Notes under the pieces: generated by a model
The model's database searches: none
Told to the model about the DNA's origin: nothing
What the model saw: only the letters and a program-made list of their open reading frames with translations
Shown: piece by piece, positions 7,274-11,019 of the stretch
Layout: each line of letters begins with the position of its first letter
Numbering within the stretch: the stretch's first letter is position 1
Position numbers and translations under genes: made by a program
Assembly (NCBI GenBank): GCA_947003375.1
Contig: CAMQOJ010000096.1
Span: 1-11,019 of the forward strand
Direction: 5' to 3'
DNA length: 11,019 bases
From: an uncultured Lachnospiraceae bacterium
GTDB taxonomy: Bacteria; Bacillota; Clostridia; Lachnospirales; Lachnospiraceae

Positions 7274-7894
7274 TTAGTTCATTTCGGACAAAACGCTGAT
7301 TTCCGACAGCCTGGTGACGCTTTGCCCTTCGCGGAGGGAAAGGGTGATTTCAATGGTGTCCGTTTCACAGGTGTCAAAATACAGAAGCAGCGGTGATGTC
7401 ATGCCCTCCTCCACGACGAACTCTTCGGAGGAGGCTTTCTGCCCAAGGCGCAGGCCCACGGAGGAGATATCGCCCAGGCACTCTACGCCGGGGTAGATGG
7501 CGATGCCGCAGACGGGCAGGGCATCCTGCGAAGACAGAGTTATCTTCACAATCCCCTCCTCGGCAGGGGCCTCGGTCTCCAGCCATGCGTGCCTGGAGGA
7601 GACGGAGAACAGGCCGTCCGTGAGCAGCGCGCTGTCCGTCCCCTCTGCCTGGGCCCCGAAGCCGGCCTGGAAGCGCCCGGTGACGTCAGCGGTGGAGAGG
7701 CCGGAGGGCATGGGCTGGGCGGAGGTGGTGGGGCCGCTGATGAACATCTTTCCGTCCGCGGTGAAGCCCACCCTGTCCATGTTCACCTTGCGGTTGCCGC
7801 TGGGGTCCGCCGGGTAGGTATGGGAATGGTAGACCGCCCAGATCTGGGTGCCGTCCGGGGAGTAGGTGAAGCTGTGGTGCCCGGTGCCCGACAC
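7274..7894 (-). CDS. GH43 glycosidase, C-terminal part after frameshift
   Basis: This is the second piece of the broken GH43 gene. It begins at or before VSGTGHHSFTYSPDG, a late-blade motif of the GH43 five-bladed propeller whose histidine is conserved, and continues with WAVYHSH and VNMDRVGF, where the catalytic domain ends. The last 130 or so residues (from about SALLTDGLFSVSSRHAW) look like a beta-sandwich resembling discoidin (F5/8 type C) carbohydrate-binding domains; this is inferred from the LTDG and aromatic pattern. Coding sense in this frame can be followed back to about 7920 (LLTSGLRRD before the GTG at 7894), so it is a continuation of the upstream piece and not a separate gene. 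The GTG is unlikely to be a real start. It is followed by GH2 after 19 bases. Confidence 0.85.
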   Translation of the reverse strand: MSGTGHHSFTYSPDGTQIWAVYHSHTYPADPSGNRKVNMDRVGFTADGKMFISGPTTSAQPMPSGLSTADVTGRFQAGFGAQAEGTDSALLTDGLFSVSSRHAWLETEAPAEEGIVKITLSSQDALPVCGIAIYPGVECLGDISSVGLRLGQKASSEEFVVEEGMTSPLLLYFDTCETDTIEITLSLREGQSVTRLSEISVLSEMN

Positions 7895-7914
7895 GTCCCT
7901 GCGGAGCCCCGAGG

Positions 7915-8559
7915 TCAGCAGGGATTCTCCTGGGCCTTCACGAAGACGCCCAGGGGGGAGTCGGAGACGGCGTAGCCCAGGGAATAGGAGGGGCTGGCGA
8001 AAAAGTTCGCGGAGTAGGTCATGTAATATCGGCCGTCGTGCTTGAGCATCTCAGGCCCCTCGTTCCACCAGGTGTCCCCGGGGGCCTTCTCCCACCGCTG
8101 CTCCGGGGTCAGCAGCTTGACGGCCTCCCCTTCCACGGACAGCAGGTCCGCGCTGAGGGCCACGCCGTAGATCTCGCTCTTTTTCATGTAATCGTCCCGG
8201 TTCTCGGAGCAGTCCCTGGAATAGTACAGATAGTTCTTCCCGTCGTCGTCCAGGAACACATTGGCGTCGATGGCCGCGTATCCGAAGTCGAAGAGGGGCT
8301 CGTTCTTCACGTCCTCAAAGGGGCCGTCGGGGGCGTCGGAGACGGCCAGGCCGATGCGCAGGCTGTCGTTCTGGTTCTTGGCGGTATAGTACATGTAGTA
8401 CCTTCCGTCCCGGGCCACTACCTCCGGGGCCCAGAAGCAGTCCGTGCACCAGGAGTCCGGCTTCCTGACATAGCACATCTTCTTGTCCCCCCAGTGGACC
8501 AGGTCGCTGGATTTCCAGCAGTAGTAGCCGGTGGTAGGCGCGGAGGTGCAGTACATATA
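7915..8559 (-). CDS. GH43 glycosidase, catalytic part, 5'-truncated and frame-broken
   Basis: A family 43 glycosidase (arabinosidases and xylosidases, five-bladed beta-propeller). Counting from the ATG at 8556: the segment YYCWKSSDLVHW (11-22), WAPEVVARDGRYYMYYTA (42-59), AAIDANVFLDDDG with the pKa-modulating D97, and WNEGPEML with the acid E166. The N-terminal blade with the catalytic base Asp is missing: the open frame continues upstream but homology stops near YMYCTSA, where the sequence changes into a permease gene. The ATG at 8556 is thus an internal Met, not a start. The frame ends early at a TGA (7915-7917) directly after ENP; one added base in the run 7921-7923 restores ENPLLTSGLRRD and joins it to the next piece. 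As read, the product would be inactive. No signal peptide can be judged. Confidence 0.88.
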   Translation of the reverse strand, partial: YMYCTSAPTTGYYCWKSSDLVHWGDKKMCYVRKPDSWCTDCFWAPEVVARDGRYYMYYTAKNQNDSLRIGLAVSDAPDGPFEDVKNEPLFDFGYAAIDANVFLDDDGKNYLYYSRDCSENRDDYMKKSEIYGVALSADLLSVEGEAVKLLTPEQRWEKAPGDTWWNEGPEMLKHDGRYYMTYSANFFASPSYSLGYAVSDSPLGVFVKAQENPC

Positions 8560-8563
8560 GACA

Positions 8564-9028
8564 GGGACGGAGCACGCCTCCCTCCTGGGCTATGCCAACA
8601 TGTTCCGGCCGATCTATACGTTCTCGGGGATCTGGCAGAATATCGGGTGGGACTCCATCATCTATCTCTCCGCCATGAGATCCATCGATCCGGGCCTGTA
8701 TGAGGCCGCGGAGATTGACGGCGCGGGGAGGTTCCGCAAGATGTGGCATGTGACCCTGCCCCAGATCAGCCCCACCATCATCATCCTCTTCATCTTCGCG
8801 GTGGGCGGCCTGATGGCTTCGGGACATGAGAAGATCATACTGCTGTACAATTCGCTCACCTATGAGACGGCGGACGTCATCGCCTCCTATGTGTACAGGC
8901 GCGGCCTGCAGGAAGCCAGCTACAGCTTCGCCACTGCCGTAGGCCTGATCAGCTCAGCGGTGAATTTCCTGCTTTTGTGGTTCACCAACAGGGTGTCCAA
9001 AAAGTATTCGGAAATCAGCATTTTCTAA
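8564..9028 (+). CDS. sugar ABC importer permease (LplB type), 5'-truncated
   Basis: The C-terminal half (about 154 residues) of an LplB-type carbohydrate ABC permease. Clear family blocks are FRPIYTFSGIWQNIGWDSII, the EAA loop EAAEIDGAGRFRKMWHVTLP that docks on the ATPase, and the C-terminal SVSKKYSEISIF-like tail (NRVSKKYSEISIF). Full-length relatives have about 300 residues and six membrane segments; the first three or so are lost. An in-frame TAG at 8558-8560 and the GH43 sequence on the other strand mark the break. The ATG at 8600 is an internal Met; coding homology goes back to about GTEHASLLGYAN at 8564. It is 12 bases upstream of the second permease gene, the usual operon order. The solute-binding protein gene normally found near it is absent. 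Confidence 0.88.
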   Translation, partial: GTEHASLLGYANMFRPIYTFSGIWQNIGWDSIIYLSAMRSIDPGLYEAAEIDGAGRFRKMWHVTLPQISPTIIILFIFAVGGLMASGHEKIILLYNSLTYETADVIASYVYRRGLQEASYSFATAVGLISSAVNFLLLWFTNRVSKKYSEISIF

Positions 9029-9040
9029 GGGGGGACGGCT

Positions 9041-9961
9041 ATGGATAAGAAAAAGAACAGAATCGGGCGCTGGACTCCCGCAAATGTGATATTCAATATC
9101 GTGAACTATGGAATCCTGACATTTTTGACACTGATCTGCCTGTACCCCATGCTGCATGTGCTGTTCGCCTCGGTGAGCAATCCCACGGATCTGATTGCCC
9201 ACAGGGGGCTTCTGCTGAAGCCTCTGGGATTCACCATGAGCGGCTACAAGCTTGTCTTCAAGGACGACAGCCTGCTGGTGGGATTCAAGAATACCTTTCT
9301 CTATGTGGGGCTGGGCACCGCGGTGAACATGCTGTTCACGATCATGGGCGATTATGCCCTCTCCAGGCGGGAGCTGCTTTTGAAGAAAGCGGTGATGGTC
9401 ATCATCACGATTACCATGTTCTTCGGCGGCGGACTGATTCCCTGGTTCCTGGTGATGAAGCAGGTGGGGCTTTACAACAATGTGTGGGCCATGGTGCTGC
9501 CCACGGCGCTGAATACATGGAACATGATTATCCTGCGGACGGGCTTCCAGTCCTTCCCCTATGACCTGGAGGAGGAGGCGGTGATCGACGGGGCTTCCCA
9601 GTCGAAGATCCTGATGAATGTCATACTGCCCCTCTCCAAGCCGGTGCTGGCGGTCATCTTCCTTTACTACCTGGTGGGCAACTGGAACTCCTGGTTCAAC
9701 GCCATGGTGCTGCTGAAGGACAGGGCCAGATATCCGCTGCAGCTCCTGCTGAAGGAGATCCTGGTCATGAACGACGTGTCCATGAGCTCGGTGGGAAGCG
9801 CGGGGGGCGTGTCCGTGAACAGCGTCCAGGGGGCCACGGCCTACCGGGAGCTGGTGAAATACTGCGTGACGGTGATCGTGACCTTGCCCATATTGTGCGT
9901 GTACCCGTTTTTGCAGAAATATTTCGTGAAAGGCGTGTTCGTCGGGTCGATCAAAGGATAA
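9041..9961 (+). CDS. sugar ABC importer permease (YtcP type)
   Basis: A complete 306-residue inner-membrane permease of the carbohydrate ABC importer family, partner of the LplB-type subunit. After a basic N-terminus (MDKKKNRIGRW) come six hydrophobic segments, the first around NYGILTFLTLICLYPMLHV. The EAA loop EEEAVIDGASQSKILMNVILP (about 177-197) contacts the ATPase. The typical FGGGLIPWFL segment and the C-terminal QKYFVKGVFVGSIKG are present. Length is normal. The ribosome binding site AAGGGGGGAC (9027-9036) overlaps the stop of the preceding gene. Together the two permeases would import oligosaccharides for the neighbouring glycosidases, using a shared MsmX-type ATPase encoded elsewhere, as is common in Bacillota. 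Confidence 0.95.
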   Translation: MDKKKNRIGRWTPANVIFNIVNYGILTFLTLICLYPMLHVLFASVSNPTDLIAHRGLLLKPLGFTMSGYKLVFKDDSLLVGFKNTFLYVGLGTAVNMLFTIMGDYALSRRELLLKKAVMVIITITMFFGGGLIPWFLVMKQVGLYNNVWAMVLPTALNTWNMIILRTGFQSFPYDLEEEAVIDGASQSKILMNVILPLSKPVLAVIFLYYLVGNWNSWFNAMVLLKDRARYPLQLLLKEILVMNDVSMSSVGSAGGVSVNSVQGATAYRELVKYCVTVIVTLPILCVYPFLQKYFVKGVFVGSIKG

Positions 9962-9964
9962 TAA

Positions 9965-10000
9965 GCTGCCCTCCGAAGGCTTCTGGCCTCGGAGGGCAGT
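9965..10000. terminator. hairpin between convergent genes, probable terminator
   Basis: CTGCCCTCCGA (9966-9976) and TCGGAGGGCAG (9989-9999) form a perfect 11-bp GC-rich stem, with a smaller GGC/GCC pairing inside the loop, directly after the permease stop. No T-run follows on the + strand (AGTATTGCG); on the - strand the following CTTATTATCC is slightly T-rich. It likely ends the permease transcript and may also stop transcription arriving from the LacI gene. Confidence 0.55.
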
Positions 10001-10031
10001 ATTGCGTCCGGGATGGATCTGCGATTGGGCA

Positions 10032-10109
10032 GAGCGGATGGCCGGAGCGATTGGCCGGAACAGTTGGCTGGAGCAGTTAGCCAGAGTAGTTGCCCGGAGC
10101 GGTTGTCCG
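10032..10109. repeat. 13-bp tandem repeat, six units
   Basis: Six head-to-tail 13-base units begin at 10032, 10045, 10058, 10071, 10084 and 10097, with consensus GAGCAGTTGGCCG. Each differs from the consensus at about one to three positions; for example GAGCGATTGGCCG, GAACAGTTGGCTG and GAGCGGTTGTCCG. A weaker seventh copy may precede at 10019-10031. Thirteen is not a multiple of three and the array sits between the ends of two convergent genes, so it is not coding. The remaining part of the 234-base gap (10110-10195) is GC-rich and shows no gene. Confidence 0.9.
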
Positions 10110-10195
10110 CGCGTCCACCGCCCATGGTCGCTCCGGGCCCGCGGCGGAATTCTGGCATCCCGGGGGCATGGGAGCGGAATGGGGCCTCTCCGGGC

Positions 10196-11017
10196 TCAGC
10201 CCGCCGGGAACGGGTTGTCGCCCACCGAGCTGCGCACCACCAGAGACACATCCGCCAGGATCTTCACCGGATTCCCGGCGAACCTCCCCTGGAGCAGGCT
10301 CAGCAGCAGATAGGCGGTATTGGCCCCGATTTCGGTGAAGTCCTGGCGGACCGTGGTCAGTTCCCGGGCCACGTCTGGGGAGGCCGACCAGTCGTCGAAG
10401 CCCATGACGGAGACGTCCTCCGGAATCCGCAGCCCCCGCTCCCGCAGGCTGCGAATCGTCTTCACAGCCAGCCTGTCGTTGCAGCAGAACAGGGCCGTGA
10501 CCTCGCCTGCACGGACCTGGGCGGCCAACTGCTCATAGTCTATGTCCATGATGAGGTTTTCCCTGGATATTCTGTGCCCGGCTTCGCGCATCCTGCTGCA
10601 GAAGCCGTCATAGCGCTCCTGCTCCGGCTTGAGGAAGAAATGGTATCCGGCGAACCGGATCTTTTCATGCCCTTTTTCCAGGAGAAGCTTCGCGGCCAGG
10701 GCCCCGCCGTCGTAATTGTTGCAGCCGGAGAAATAGCAGGGGTGCTCCGGGTCATAGCGGTCCAGCAGCACGAAGGGGATATTACGCTCTTCCAGATACC
10801 GGTAATTGTCCGTGCTCTTTGCCGGATTGAAGGAGTAGAGGAGGAGCCCCTCCACGTTCAGGTCCAGCATTTTCCGGATGGCCCCCGCCTCCTGGCCGGC
10901 ATCCGCATCCACCCACTCCACGATCAGGGAATAGCCGAAGGAGGAAGCCATGGTCTGGGCTCCCCGGATGAGCTGGATATAGGAGCTGTCGTTATGGTCT
11001 TCCGAATACAGGATCAG
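10196..11017 (-). CDS. LacI-family transcriptional regulator, 5' end beyond window
   Basis: The ligand-binding part of a LacI/GalR-type regulator. The frame is open to the window edge, reading LILYSEDHNDSSYIQLIRGA before the internal Met at 10951, so the N-terminal helix-turn-helix (about 60 residues) lies outside. Typical blocks are the VEGLLLYSF strand, FVLLDRYDPEH, the N-subdomain NNYDGGALAAKLLLEKGH, ALFCCNDRLAVKTIRSLRERGLRIPEDVSVMGFDD, and TTVRQDFTEIGANTAYLLLSLL. The effector is probably a sugar, but its identity is not visible. It converges on the permease genes and is a likely local regulator of the sugar locus. Its operators would be expected in the promoter region that is missing at the 8560 junction; none were found in the window. 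Confidence 0.92.
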   Translation of the reverse strand: MILYSEDHNDSSYIQLIRGAQTMASSFGYSLIVEWVDADAGQEAGAIRKMLDLNVEGLLLYSFNPAKSTDNYRYLEERNIPFVLLDRYDPEHPCYFSGCNNYDGGALAAKLLLEKGHEKIRFAGYHFFLKPEQERYDGFCSRMREAGHRISRENLIMDIDYEQLAAQVRAGEVTALFCCNDRLAVKTIRSLRERGLRIPEDVSVMGFDDWSASPDVARELTTVRQDFTEIGANTAYLLLSLLQGRFAGNPVKILADVSLVVRSSVGDNPFPAG

Positions 11018-11019
11018 GG

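Noticed and set aside
5470..7299. A 609-codon + strand ORF opposite the GH2 gene.
   Set aside because: The - strand carries a complete GH2 enzyme with both catalytic glutamates. The + strand translation is low-complexity in Val, Gly, Ala and His and has no domain pattern.
8551..8566. A remnant of the Tn5 mosaic end at the GH43/permease junction (ATATAGACAG resembles TATAAGAGACAG).
   Set aside because: The match is only partial, and the GTACATA part is explained by real GH43 codons (Tyr-Met-Tyr). A library chimera would normally keep the full 19-base end. Noted only as a reason to check the reads.
8038..8703. A + strand ORF opposite GH43 that crosses the junction near 8560.
   Set aside because: It has no recognisable domain, and both flanking real genes are convincing on their own strands.
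10019..10109. The 13-bp repeats as a CRISPR array.
   Set aside because: The units are directly adjacent without spacers, far shorter than CRISPR repeats, and no cas genes are present.

Overview
The window looks like a piece of a GC-rich Bacillota (Clostridia) genome, most likely a gut Lachnospiraceae-type organism. This rests on the gene families (paired ABC exporters, an Rpn/PD-(D/E)XK putative transposase, LplB/YtcP-type sugar permeases, cytoplasmic GH2 and GH43 glycosidases, a LacI-type regulator), on the strong AGGAGG-like ribosome binding sites, and on general style. It is an inference from protein style, not a database match. The first 46 bases are not genomic: they are an Illumina Nextera (Tn5) adapter left on a contig end.

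Left block (47-5435, + strand). It opens with the 3' part of an ABC exporter subunit (ATPase domain only, cut by the adapter junction). A possible 31-codon ORF follows, joined to both neighbours by ATGA overlaps, and then a complete fused permease-ATPase ABC exporter (859-2733). The two ABC proteins probably form a heterodimer; nothing visible names the cargo. After a 235-base gap with a promoter candidate and a 12-bp hairpin come an Rpn-family nuclease/putative transposase (2969-3988), an esterase-D-like serine hydrolase (4009-4824) and a small unrecognised protein (4983-5204). A good intrinsic terminator (about 5375-5431) closes the block.

Right block (5452-11019), a sugar-utilisation locus. 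On the - strand lie a GH2 glycosidase and, just upstream of it, a GH43 glycosidase that is split by a one-base frameshift and lacks its 5' end. On the + strand lie an LplB-type permease lacking its 5' half and a complete YtcP-type permease, the two membrane subunits of an oligosaccharide ABC importer. A LacI-family sensor gene converges from the right edge and is cut by the window end. The importer would bring in oligosaccharides, the two cytoplasmic glycosidases would break them down, and the LacI-type protein would control the set. No solute-binding protein or ATPase for the importer is present.

The most notable structures are (a) the head-to-head junction at about 8557-8566, where GH43 and the LplB permease both lose their 5' ends, best explained by one deletion or an assembly collapse across a divergent promoter region; (b) the GH43 frameshift at 7921-7923, repaired on paper by one extra base; (c) a six-unit, 13-bp tandem repeat at 10032-10109 between convergent genes; and (d) the doubly coupled 31-codon ORF between the ABC exporter genes. 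I found no convincing new defence, RiPP or CRISPR system.
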